A DNA stretch of 64,000 nt from Phoenix dactylifera (Eukaryota; Streptophyta; Magnoliopsida; Arecales; Arecaceae). The stretch covers positions 13,581,646 through 13,645,645 of the forward strand of contig NC_052399.1 of NCBI RefSeq assembly GCF_009389715.1. Direction: 5' to 3'. Under the pieces are notes generated by a model, which ran no database searches, was not told the origin of the DNA, and saw nothing but the letters and a program-made list of their open reading frames with translations. Position 1 is the first letter of the stretch, and every line of letters starts with the position of its first letter. Positions 28,423 to 39,826 of the stretch are shown one piece after another. The position numbers and the translations under genes are program-made.

Positions 28423-31392
28423 TCATATAGCTAAAGTCTCGGACCCAGTGGGCTTAGCCCCCTCAATGGAATCAGTCCTCCTTGAGGACTGGTCATCACC
28501 GTCGTCGATGCTCTGGGGGTCTTGCCGCCGGCCAGCTTCAACACTTGATCGGCGGATCTCCTCGATCCGGACCACCACCTCAGATATCGTGGGCCGCCTG
28601 TCAGGATACTGAGCAGCACAGTCTATAGCAAGCTGCAGGAGCTGCACCATCTCTTCCTCCACATTCTGATACCTCAGCAGCTCCAGATCAAACACCTCTG
28701 CCGTCCACTCCTCCCGAACAACCGACTGTACCCACCTTGGCAGGTCGACACCGTCATCATTGAGGAGGGCCTGCGCCGGGGCCTTGCCGGTGAGCAGCTC
28801 CAACAGGAGCACACCAAAGCTGTATACATCAGCCTTCTGGGAGACCTTTCGGGCATCGGTGACCTCAGGAGCACGGTAGCCGGCAACACGGGCAGGGGTG
28901 GAGGTTGGACCTACAAGGTGGGCAAGCCCATGGTCTGAGACTCGGGCTTCATACGATTTGGTTAGCAGAATGTTGGATGACTTGATGTTTCCATGCGAGG
29001 CTGAAGGGCCCGTCGAGTGGATGTACTCGATGCCACGGGCTGCTGCAAGAGCGATTCCGGACCGTGTCTCCCAGTCGAGAGGGGTCCGACCAGATCCCCT
29101 GTTCCCTGCATCATTGTAGAAAGAAATGGAGATCGCAGCAACAGTCCTCAGAATTCCCATAAAAATATCGAGCAATTTCATGCATGTATATATTGCAAGC
29201 AAATACAACAGCTTGTGTAGCTTGAGAAAATGCATATTAAATCATGCAAAGATTGAATGGATTTGCATATAAAAAATGTCGCCAAGAACAATGGTTAAGG
29301 AATGATCCTCATATTCTTCCAAACGGCATATACTCATTACGCATAATCCAATCACCAAATGAGAAGGATTAAAAAGTTCTCCTAAAATCTTCCAATACAT
29401 ACAAACACCTAATTGTCCAGCATACCGTTTCATATATACCCATCATCAAAAATCATGGCTGCAATACAAGATAAAAAGAATGGTATAATTCAGACATAGT
29501 AGAACTAATGTTCTCAAACCTATGATGGAAGAGTGTGTGTGTGTGTGTGTGTGTTATATCTACAAACACGAACTACACACCACCAATATCTAATATTTGT
29601 ATTGAGAACAAAAAGTATTTAACCCTACAGAACACTTCCAGCGAACTTGAGACATGAAGAATGACAGACTCAAGGATGATTCACAATTCAAATCCAATCA
29701 CATGACAACAATACAAGACAGAGATGCAGTAATGTCAAAAATCCTCCAAATCCTTGAAAACATTCTGTCCCCATAAATAAAGCGAGATCGAATTCATAAC
29801 ATACAGCCATCCAAGCAAAAAAATCATCTAAAGTAGCACATTGCCAATTAAAGAACAATTGACCCTTAATCAATTGGAAGAAAACAAAACAAAAAAAAAA
29901 GTCTATAATCACTCACGTTAACCAACCATCCAAATGTAGATTAACAATATCCATTTCATTGGCGAAAAATCAAAACCCCGTCCAAACGGACACACCTTTC
30001 CTTTGCCCACAAAAGGAGTATATAAGTTTCTAGCAAAATTGTAATATATGAAAGAAAACTAAGTAGGGGAAGTGGGAGCTCACCATGCAAGAGGGCGGAG
30101 AGGCTGCCCATGGGCATGTAGTCATAGACAAGAAGCTTCTCGTCCTTGCTGTAGTAGTAGGCCCGCAGGGGCACCAGATTGGGGTGGTCCATCGCACCGA
30201 CGGCCTCGATCTTCTCCCGGAACTCCTTCTCGGGGAGGTTGACGTCCTTGAGCCTCTTCACCGCCACCGTCGTCCCCATCTCCAATACCGCCTTGTACGC
30301 CGTCCCGAACGTTCCCTTCCCTAGTACTTCCGCTGAGGCTCTTAATAGATCCTCCAGATCGAACGGCCGCGCCCCGCTCCCGAAGAATACCAGCTTCTTC
30401 CCCGCCGCCTCCCCCTTCGCCGCCGCCGCCGCCCCTTTCCCGTTCCCTCCCTCCCCGGCACCCATATCCCTCCCCGCCACGGCCGATGCCGGAGTCTCCG
30501 GCGGCTTATCGCTCACAGCCACCGCCTCCAGCGAACTCGTCTTGCCCGCGCCGCTCCTCCTCTTTCGGCAGAGGAGGGCCACCAGGATGAGGATGATTAA
30601 GACTCCGACGGCGGCTCCGATCGCGATGCCGGCGATCGCCCCGCCGGAGAGCTTCTTCTTCTTGTGCGTCGCCTCGGCCGCTCCGCCCGCCGGCCCCTCC
30701 GTCGCCGGCGATGGCGCGATCTCGCCGGGGCAGGGGCCCAGGGGCCCGCCGCAGAGCCCCGTCTTCAAGAACGCCTCGGCCGGCATTTTCCGCAGCTTGG
30801 ACGGAATAGATCCGTTGAGCTGGTTGAATGAGACGTTGAACTGGACCAGGCCCGGAAGGTTCAGCTCCGGGATCTCGCCCGACAGCCGGTTTCTCTCGAG
30901 GTAGAGCGTGCCGAGGTGGGTGAGGTTGTTGAACTCAGGCGAGATGTTACCGGAGAAGTTGTTTCCAGCGAGGTTGAGGCGTATGAGGTTCTGAAGTGAG
31001 AAGAGGAATGCAGGGATCTCCCCGGATAAGCGGTTATCCTGGAGGTAGAGGTTCCGGAGCTGGGAGCACTCGGCGAGGTCCGACGGCAGGCTGCCGGAGA
31101 GTGCATTGAAGCGTAGGCTGAGCGTCCGGAGCGCCGTCAGGTTGCCGACGGTGCCCACCGGTATCTGGCCAATGAGACCCACGGCGGGGAGACGGAGGAC
31201 GGTGACGCGGCCGGCCTCGCAGACCACGCCCCTCCACGAGCACGGCGTCGCCGAGTCGTTCCACCGCAGCACCAGCCGGCCGACGGCGGCGCGGAATGCG
31301 AGGAGCGCCGAGCGGTCCGAGACCAGATCCGGTGCTCCGCCAGGGAGCGAGGAGAGGAGAAAGAAGAGGAGGAGGAAGAAAGGGGAAGCCAT
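28423..31392 (-). CDS. Leucine-rich-repeat receptor-like kinase, probable pseudokinase (RLK902/RKL1-like), 2 exons
   Basis: A plasma-membrane receptor-like kinase of the LRR-III type. Exon 1 (30084-31392) encodes a hydrophobic signal peptide (about 1-20), an LRR N-terminal cap with CSWRGVVC (about 51-58), about five leucine-rich repeats ([13 protein letters not shown] and similar), a Gly/Ala-rich transmembrane helix near 255-280 followed by CRKRR, a low-complexity Ala/Gly juxtamembrane region, and the kinase N-lobe. That lobe has the loop [11 protein letters not shown] and a VAVK lysine at about 379. Exon 2 (28423-29105) encodes the C-lobe. The join G|GG is in phase and the total is 663 aa, normal for the family. 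The catalytic HRD is HGN (474-476) and DFG is DHG (494-496), so phosphotransfer is unlikely. Relatives with HGN are called 'probable inactive'. The gene is strongly GC-rich, unlike its AT-rich surroundings. The signal peptide and repeats suggest apoplastic ligand sensing; the ligand is unknown. Confidence 0.95.
29533..29552. repeat. (GT)n microsatellite
   Basis: A short GT run in the single intron (29106-30083) of the receptor kinase gene. That intron holds nothing else recognisable. Confidence 0.85.
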
Positions 31393-33676
31393 GGGGGCGC
31401 GGTGGCCGGAGTCCGGAGTGGCTAGAAACTAGCTCAAGGACAGCTCGCCCATGTGGAAGGGAAACAGGAGAGAGAGGCGGAGGACAGAGTGGCAGAGTGT
31501 GGGTGGGATTTGTCCTGGTGCTTTAGAACTCTCGCTTTGCTTCTTTACTAACTTTTATACGTGAAGATTAAATTACTTAAAATTAAAGCTAGACACCAGG
31601 AGAAATAATCTAAGGTTTCATTTTCAATTACAGCTATGCCCTGTGCAGGGTGCGTTGGACACTGTGCTTCTAGGTAGTAGGTACAAGTATAATCCTTTTT
31701 CAATATTAAATTATTAAATGTAACCAAAACCTTGCAAATTAAAATTTATTTGAGATTCCTCTTGTAGTATTTTATGTTACTAGTTGTAAGTCAAACTGTT
31801 ACAATTAGAAAAACCTTTTTGATAGATTTATATCCTATGAAGTATGAAGATATAAATAATATCATTTTTAATAATATAATTAAATATAATTGAAGTTCTC
31901 AATTATAAACAAATAAATATAAAATTTTATTTTATTGGAATTGTAAACCCGCTAAAACTAGCGAAATATAGTTACAAATATAATTACTACAACCATGTGG
32001 GTTTATAGTGAAAGAACTAGAGCAAGTTTCATAACATTGTTTATTCTTTAGATTTTTGAAAATAATATTATTTATATAAAGACCTGATTAGATCACTGTA
32101 TCTTACTTCTATTTAGCTAAATAGTTTGTTGCTTTTTTTTTCTTTCTTTCTTAAAGTTAGCTATCTGCTCATGCTGAATAGACTTCAATTATTCGACGAA
32201 GTAGGGTCCATACGAAATAGTTCCAACACTTGAAGCTTTTAAACAATTTATCTTTCACTACATTGGATCTTTTATGAATCTATATATTCAACAAATTTTG
32301 CTGAAATTTAAAACATTTCTGGCATATTCAATCCATGGTTTTGGATGGAATAGAACAATTAATGAAAATGGTGTTGTCGTAAAGGAGGGGAGCGTCAGAT
32401 ACGCCCACTCAGATTGAGGAAGCTCCGTTTCTTTTGGTCTTCTCTTCACGTGCTATAACGGTTAAAAAGAGAAAATTAATGCCGGCAGGGCGCAGAGTAA
32501 TTTAATCACGCTAGCTTCGCGCTCCCTTTTGAATTCTTTACCGTCCGCCCTTTATGGATAAAAACGGCGTCCCTTGTCCGTTGTCGTTTCACGCAAACGG
32601 ACCCGGCCGGAGAATTATTAGCCTCGGAGATTCGGGACACCATCGCCATTCTTGATTTCTTTCCCTTGAGGCTAACAGCAGCGGCGAGATGGCGATTCGA
32701 CCGTGCAGGCTGCCGCTGGATTCGAGCATAATTTCTTTTTTTAAAAGCCGGCCCACGACACAGCTGTGCTACTATAAAATTATTATCATTATTTATTGAG
32801 ACATATAGCTTATATTATTTTATTTATTTATTTTGATAATTAAGATTGTTATGATCGAAAAGTTTGACGTATTTTAGAATTTAAAAAATTAAATATCAAA
32901 TATTAAAATTTTAGTAGCTTGATATCATTCTGATAAAACTTATTGTGATATTTATAAATAAAATTGTTGATTTTTATTATAAATTTTTAAATGACTTTAT
33001 ATTATTATATGTATATATTTGCAATTGTATGTATATATTTATTTTTATGGGATAAAGGCCACGTCCGCAACCCGGGGCGGGGGAGTTGCCGGCGCCAACT
33101 GATGGGGTCGGCGATTGGCCGCCCACCCGGCCATGAGGAGGGAGACGGCAGAGTCCCAAAAAAAAAATCGCCGATTAGTTTATTAAGCCTCGGACCGTGG
33201 GACTTCTAGAGACTAGTAGGGATACATGTCTCTCGTGAGGCGCACGTCTGATGGAGATCAGAGGGATATTATGGGACAGGCGAACAACCCAGGATGGCAA
33301 GGAGGCGAGGTGGGCCACCACGTGCGACAGCCAACCAACCATGGCTGTTTTTTTTATGGGGCGGGGTCCACGAGTCACGTGGAAGGGTCACCGCGAACAG
33401 CTGTTCCGAATCCCGTTGGACGGCCATGATGGTGGGGCTCAGCGTGGGTACTTTTCTATTGAAAATTTTCAGTTTTTTAAAGGAAAAAAAGAGAGTAGTC
33501 TTTTAAGAATGAATTGCGATCACTAAAATATTATTTTTTTGCTCAGCTAAGAATGAATCTACTGGTAAAATATATTGTTACTTGCCATAGAAAATTAAAA
33601 AAATTAAGAATATGATTTTTAAAAAAAAGTATTTTCCAGTACTACTCTCCTCTTCATTCTTTGGATGCTTCGCCCG

Positions 33677-33950
33677 GAACCATAAGTAGATTTGCATGAA
33701 TTTAGTGAAGGCAATGTGCTGCAATATCTTTTTTGCAATAATCTAGCATACACTTTATAGATTTAAATCTATAAAATTAAAGATACAGCTCGGCTAACAT
33801 ACTTTTCAGTACACTCTCTTTTAAGCAGAATCATAACTAGATTTGCATGAATTTAGTGGAGGCAGTGTGCTGCAAATTTTTTTTTTTTTTTGCAATAATA
33901 TAGCATATACTGCATAAATGCAAAATTATAAGGTTGAAGATACACCTCAA
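33677..33950. repeat. 151-bp-period tandem duplication
   Basis: 'agatttgcatgaatttag' occurs at 33688 and again at 33839. Similarity extends over the flanking 'gtgctgcaa...tttgcaataat.tagcata' words and 'gaagatacac'-like ends. It is non-coding. Confidence 0.8.
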
Positions 33951-34076
33951 AATAGAAAAGTTTAGCAGTTACTTAGGAAATGCAAAAGCATATATCTACA
34001 TAATTAATCATGATCTAGCAGTTACTTAATTTTCACTTTATATTTTTTGTACTTGGATTCAAAACAATCTTGAACA

Positions 34077-34543
34077 TAATTTTTAAATTTTTTTTTATAT
34101 GAATACCCTCCTAAATATCAAATTTTGCATTAATATCTTCCAAAATTGATACTTGCATGTATATATCCTCATTAAATACTTGTTTTCTATTTTATCCTTT
34201 TTTATCTTCATTTTTGTATGCGTACCCACGCTATCTAATGCCGTTAAAAAATTAACGGTTTCAAATTAAAATAATTAAAGTATTTTGAATGGATAGATGT
34301 GCAAAAAAAATATTTATAAAGTGATCGCAATGGGGTGCAAAAAAAAATTCAAAATTTTATTTTATTTTTAATTAAAATAAATATGATTTTTATTAAATGT
34401 GTTAGAAAAACTGTTATATTAGGAGCATTTATACAAAATCTATGTTTTATAAGGGTACATAAATAAATATAAATTTTAAAAGGGTATTCATACATATTTG
34501 AATTTTTAGAAGGGTATTTATGCAAAAAAATCTTAATTTTTAT
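34077..34543. mobile_element. Foldback/long-TIR MITE (Mutator-like?)
   Basis: Arms of roughly 90 bp at the two ends are inverted, diverged copies of one another: 'gaataccctcctaaatatcaa' style on the left and 'ttttagaagggtatttatgc' style on the right, each with repeated GGGTAT words. The centre carries GCCGTTAAAAAATTAACGG. I did not find a clear target duplication, so the superfamily is a guess. Confidence 0.45.
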
Positions 34544-35189
34544 GGTGGTGGCTGCAGTTTCTTGGTCAATGGAAAGAAACACACACATAATTACTTATTA
34601 AAAATCAATGAAAAATAAAAAGCAAAAAAAAGATAATTTGGATTAGAAATCAATTATCGTATTTAAATATAGTATTGGATCTAAACTACAACTCTCGACG
34701 CGCGCTTCGTATTCTCTCACATACATTGCCACCTAGTACATGCATGGCCCAGGATAATCAAGGATAATCAATGAAATGAAAAGAAAAAAAGTACAATATT
34801 CCTATGCGATTTTTTTAGCAAAACAGCATTCACAAGCAAGTTCTCCAGCTGCAAGTGTCCCTTTTGAAAGGGACGAAAAGAGGAAACGTACGATAAATTA
34901 TTTGAATTGAGAAGCAATCTGCTATAGTTTCTGGTTTGATGTAGCTAGCTAACATCTGCTCCATCAAACCAGAGTTCCAAAACTTAAGCGTGACTGCAGG
35001 GTCAACTGCAACATTAAGTTGGTAAGAATGGTTTCACCTGTGTGCTGGAAAATGATGCTATTTTTTTATGTTTATTTTTATTTTTGAAACGGATGTATCA
35101 TATATATCGGATACGAATACATCTAAAAAAACAAAAGATAACAAGTTCCAAATTGTACTAAGTAATCTTCTCTTTCCTAACCTCACGGT

Positions 35190-36773
35190 TAGGGCTGGAA
35201 GTGGGCCGGGCCGGGTCGGGCCAAACCCCTACCCAAGCCCGGCCCGAATTTTTTTCCGGGCTTCGGGCCGGGCCGGGGCCCGAAAAATTTTTAAGGAACA
35301 AGGCCCGAGCCCGGCCCGAGCCCGGCCCGAGCCCATTTGGGCCGGCCCAGTTGGGCCCTAACCTGGGCCGGCCCGTTTGGGCCAGCCCGATCCCTAGCCC
35401 GGCCCAAAAAGGAAAACAAGTCTTTGAACAAGCAAAACAACCTATAATATAAGAAAAAGAAGGCATGCCTACAATGCTGCATCAAAAAGGATAAAGAGAC
35501 TAACCAAGATGTTAGGAAGCTTTACAGTAACTTTCTCTCAGTTTTGGTAGTAAGAAGGGCCACCAAGATGATTTCTTGATTGCTAGATATAGTTAATATG
35601 TGTAGACAAAATCTCAAGAGACTAACCATCTGGAGGAATTCATTCCAGGAATGCACTTTCACTCCAGAGTTAGTGGCAGCATCAATCTGTTCCCTTGTTG
35701 TTGAAGCAAATGAAACAATCGCTGTGATCAGATAGAAGTCAGCAAGATGTCAGCCAAAGACGTTTAAACAACTGGGTTACTGGAGTACACAATATCACTA
35801 TTCAGAACTTTTAATTCACACATTTCAGTCGCTGAGCAGATTTGCAATCGGCAGATAGAATCTGCAAAACGAGAGTTGGTTTAGAGTTCAAGAACAGAAC
35901 ATATGGATATGGTCGAAAAATAATGCTCAATGCCAAAGGAACCAGAATATTGGAAAGAAAGTACTAGATGCTTACTTCTTTCATGTTCTTATCTTGGACA
36001 AAAACAACATCAACTTCAGCATGCTCTAGAATCAAAACAAGAGCTTTCCCACAGCACTCCTCTCCAAATCAACAAGAGCCGGGTAAGACTGTAACTCTGT
36101 AAGAGGGTAAGAGGGAGAGAGAGAGAAGAGAGAAAGATAGAGAGAGAAACCCTAGCACAGTAGCACTCGAAAACAGCAAAATCGGAAGTAGGGAGCCTAA
36201 CCTGAGAGCCGACGACGACGAGCCGACGACGACGACGAGCGGAGAAACCCTAGCACAGTAGCACTCGAAAACCACCACCGACGAGCCTCCCCCGCTCTCG
36301 TCTCGCCTCTGCACTCGACGAGCCGATGACGACGAGCCGACGACGACGACGATGACGAGCCGACACCGAACCGTAGCCGACGACGACGACGATGACGACG
36401 GTCTCTTCCGGCTCCGGGCTGGCCCTCTGCAAATCCCCAAATCGGCAACGGCAAGCAATGAAGCAATGAAGCAAATAGGGAAATCGCGATTCGGCTACAA
36501 AATAGGGCTAACAGTAACAGGTTACTTATGACTTATGGAGTTATGGGAAATCGCTTCGGGCTTGGTTCGGGCTGGCACTGGGCTCGGGCTTGGTCCGGGC
36601 CCGGGCCGGGCCAATGGGAAATCCGAGCCCGGCCCGATTAAAATTTGGGTTTAAGTTCCCAGCCCGAGCCCGGCCCGATACAAATTTGGGCTCAATTTTC
36701 TAGCCCATAGCCCGGCCCGCGGGCGGCCCGGCCCGATGGGCTTCGGGCCGGCCCGAGCCCACTTCCAGCCCTA
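35190..36773. mobile_element. Non-autonomous hAT element carrying a captured host gene fragment (Pack-hAT)
   Basis: A 1584-bp element flanked by the perfect 8-bp duplication CTCACGGT (35182-35189 and 36774-36781). Its terminal inverted repeats are identical for 17 bp, TAGGGCTGGAAGTGGGC. Both subterminal regions (about 35210-35405 and 36550-36760) are packed with GGGCC/GGCCC motifs, as in many hAT elements. It has no transposase. The interior holds a captured acyl-CoA synthetase fragment (35627-36061) and a GA-/GAC-repeat-rich region (36100-36480) with 'gaaaccctagcacagtagc' present twice. Confidence 0.93.
35627..36061 (-). pseudogene. Captured fragment of a long-chain acyl-CoA synthetase gene (LACS1-like), three exons with introns
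   Basis: Three minus-strand exon pieces with splice sites still visible: 35976 to about 36061 (encoding LILEHAEVDVVFVQDKNMKE), 35822-35861 (ILSADCKSAQRLK) and 35627-35721 (IVSFASTTREQIDAATNSG then VKVHSWNEFLQM). They join in phase and in order match the N-terminal part of plant long-chain acyl-CoA synthetases. The parent is probably LACS1-type, from family memory. Because introns are retained, capture was at the DNA level and not through mRNA. The start, AMP-binding motif and C-terminus are absent, so no enzyme can be made. The fragment sits wholly inside the hAT element at 35190-36773. Confidence 0.8.
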
Positions 36774-36781
36774 CTCACGGT

Positions 36782-39700
36782 CTTCCTAGAATAATTAGCT
36801 ACATAAAAGGCTACTCAATCTGCTGTCTCGTTGGTCTTATAATATACGTGTTTTTTATTAAAAAGTAGGTAGATTACAGCCCACGACCTCCTCCTCGCAA
36901 TTTTTTTTTTTTTTTTTTTTTTTTTTTGAACCTTTTCCCAGTTCTTCTGCAGGGTAGCCGGGGGGATGAAAAAGAGAAGCCCGTGGGCTCCAACGCCATA
37001 AACCCAGCTTCACCGGTTCCTATAAAGATGAGGCTCAGGGGTTGGTTGGTTACTTTATTCTTTTTTTCCCGTCTACTCCCAAAGGAGACATTAATGTATT
37101 AATGGTACCATAGGATGCTCTCTCGTGGGATAATAATGATGCAATATGGTCCACCACCGCCTCCACTGTACCATCTGTGCACATGATTCGAGATCATAAC
37201 CATTCACCTGATGGACTCCTTTTTTTGGTTAAGCGGAGTACAAAAAGTCCCAACGATGCATGGTCTCCCACGCCACCTTGTAATTGCAACGTACATCAGT
37301 GCAAGCATCAGAAAAGCTGAGCCCGAGAGTGACATCGCCACTATTACAATACTAATTATTTTTAGAGCCATTATTCTCGATCTGAAGCAAGCTTTTTATG
37401 CATTTCTTATGGTTAATGTAATAATTTAATTGTTTTTTTTAATTTAGTTTTCTGAAAAATTAGAAGCTTATCAACTGATGGAGAGGATACAGAAATCGAT
37501 TCTTCATCTTGTGCGCAACGAACCTGAAATGCGGCAGAAATAGTGCCGACTCTCCTTGAGATTCTCGCATGATCATATCAGGTTCTACGGCTTTTTTTTT
37601 TTTTTTTTTTTTTTTGGGTGGGGGGGGGGGGGGGGGTTGTTTCGCCGAATAAGTTTCGGATAAATTGACAATTTCAATTCGAATCGAATAATTCAACATA
37701 TTCTATAACTGTTGATCAATACCTCATTTGCTAAGCATACAATATCAACAACACTGCATGAACAAACGAAAGACATAGATAACATTGCGACCTAATACCG
37801 TACTAAGCTACTAATTTGCACTATATGAATGTGGTATATGATGTGATGCTTCCTTGATTCACATCATCGCGCATATTGGACACGCATGATAAACACGATT
37901 TACAAGATCTGATCCACATCCTTCCAATTAGCCATGAGCACCTCATCATTGTTGAGCTTGCATGTCGCGAAAAAATCGTAGCAATGCCATTGTTGAGCTT
38001 GCATGTCGCCTTGACTTCCACGCACAAGCCTTGCGTTGGGTGTAATTTTACCTCAACCCATGTATGGAAGGAGATGTCGCACTCACGTGGTGGACCACGG
38101 AAATTTAATAGATTTGCTTTTCTTAAGTGCAGGATGTTCCACCTTACATCGCCGTCACTTTGGGCCCTTGCGGTGGCCCTTATTCTTACCAAAACAAGAA
38201 TGGCCCTTCTCATTTGAAGTTCCAAGGCAAGATAAAAGGTTGGTCCACCAAGATAGATTCCTCTCTCCCTTGTCTTCCCCCTCTCCTCCCCTTGGGTTGG
38301 TCGGGCCTTCCCACTCCTACGCGGTGCGTTCACATATTCGCAGGTCTTCCTCGTCTGAGTCTCGACAATGATCTTTCTACAGATTCACCTATAGAAATTT
38401 TGCTACGACTTGTCCTTCCTCTAAATAATAAAGTCCAGTGGACTTCTCACGACGTCTCCTTCCTCGTCTTCCTCCGCTCGATTCAATTAAATCTAAATAG
38501 ATAATAATTAGGGTCGACAATTCAACGATTTTGCAGCAGTAGGCCATTTGGACCCAACGGCATACGATGATTTTGCAGCATTCATGCGTGATTGGTGCAC
38601 CTGAACCTGTTTAACTTCCTGGTGGTCCAACAAGCTTGACCAAACGACTCCTGCAGGAAAATGAGTAAATTTAAAACCATGGTTCGTAGGCTAAAATTGC
38701 CACTTGAAAGCTGCACCATGTAAAGATCGCAGCCTAACAAGAGTAGCTACTTAGTCATTGTCTCTAAATAGTAATGTGATTGCTTACAAAGCAACCATTT
38801 GTAACTAAAGTGTCATTACTATTCCTAAAACATTATATCTTTGCTATATGTAATCGTAATATAGCATTCGCCTCCATATTTTATACAACTTTGCCATATG
38901 GCAGTTATTTTGCTTGTCAAGATCATTATTCCATTATTGTGCTGGGATTTAACAAGCCAGAAAATGCTGTACCAAAATTAAAAAAAAAAAAGAAGTTGCA
39001 ATCAGAGGAGCTCCATTCTCGAATGGGCATGTATTTAATACGCGTTCGCCAGTACAGGCTAATCCAAAACAAGCTAATCGAGCATTGTACTCTATTATGC
39101 ATGCACCTAAATAAGCTTGCAACACACAGGCCTTCAACTCAAGTCTAAAACAACCAAACTTCCTAAACCGTAACTAGAATGCTAATAAACCAGCCTCGAG
39201 GATGAACTTTGTACTGAGGCGTCCAGCTTTGAATTCAGCCAAATAGTCCTTTATTTCTCTTTTATTTCAAGGCTAAGAAACCTACTAAACATTTTGAGCT
39301 ACTAAACTAAACTGACATCCACAAAAAAAACTCAATGCCAGGCTGCAATAGGCTGCTGGCATTCTGTCTGGCCAATTATCTTATCTCACTAAAGATGGTG
39401 CCAGGGCTTATCGGCTGGTGATCTGTGATCCATTTTTTTTTCTGAAAACAGTCTTCGCTCCATTTCAAACATAGGAGTCCACCACCACAAGAGAAAATAT
39501 CACAGCAACAAACTGCAATTGAGTGCACATAATTGTCATCATCTCATTTTGCTTTAGTTTTCAGTATGTTCGGTGCGTCGATCTCGAGAATTAGCAAATG
39601 TTTCTATTACAAGTAAACCATTATCTCAGTGGTTCCCTGTTTTTGGGAGAATGGAAAAAGGAATTTGACTCCGAGACGAGAGCATAATGGAGAACAGAAT

Positions 39701-39826
39701 CGCAACATCCACTGCTCAACAGCGGATCCACCTCCAAAGCCAATTACAGACACGACAGAGAGAGCAGGACATCCCAGACTGGACTCTTTATGCAGTATTT
39801 GATATGTCGAAGCTGCTCAAATTACA
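36782..39826. other. Spacer without a supported gene
   Basis: This holds a long T-run (about 36900-36927), an adjacent T-run plus G-run (about 37593-37637, suspicious as a sequencing artefact), and overlapping open frames at about 37820-38510 in several frames on both strands. None of those frames shows a domain I recognise. A 21-bp direct repeat ('attgttgagcttgcatgtcgc') occurs twice near 37950-38010. The right end includes the 3' UTR of the DUF4787-like gene. Confidence 0.5.

Larger units (their letters stand above)
31393..35181. other. Spacer upstream of the receptor kinase
   Basis: 31393 to about 31560 is the likely 5' UTR/promoter of the receptor kinase. About 32400-32760 and 33050-33440 are GC-richer islands in AT-rich DNA with no gene-like frame. 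33677-33950 is a tandem duplication and 34077-34543 a foldback element. No gene is supported. Confidence 0.5.

Noticed and set aside
30085-31526. Long plus-strand open frames opposite the receptor kinase
   Set aside because: They are antisense shadows of a GC-rich real exon; the minus-strand frame has the LRR, transmembrane and kinase motifs.
35068-35485. Pro/Gly/Ala-rich open frames
   Set aside because: They are translations of the GGGCC-rich subterminal region of the Pack-hAT element.
37820-38510. Overlapping open frames in several frames, one with GPCGG resembling a jacalin motif
   Set aside because: The motif alone is too weak, no splice-consistent model emerges, and no frame is favoured.
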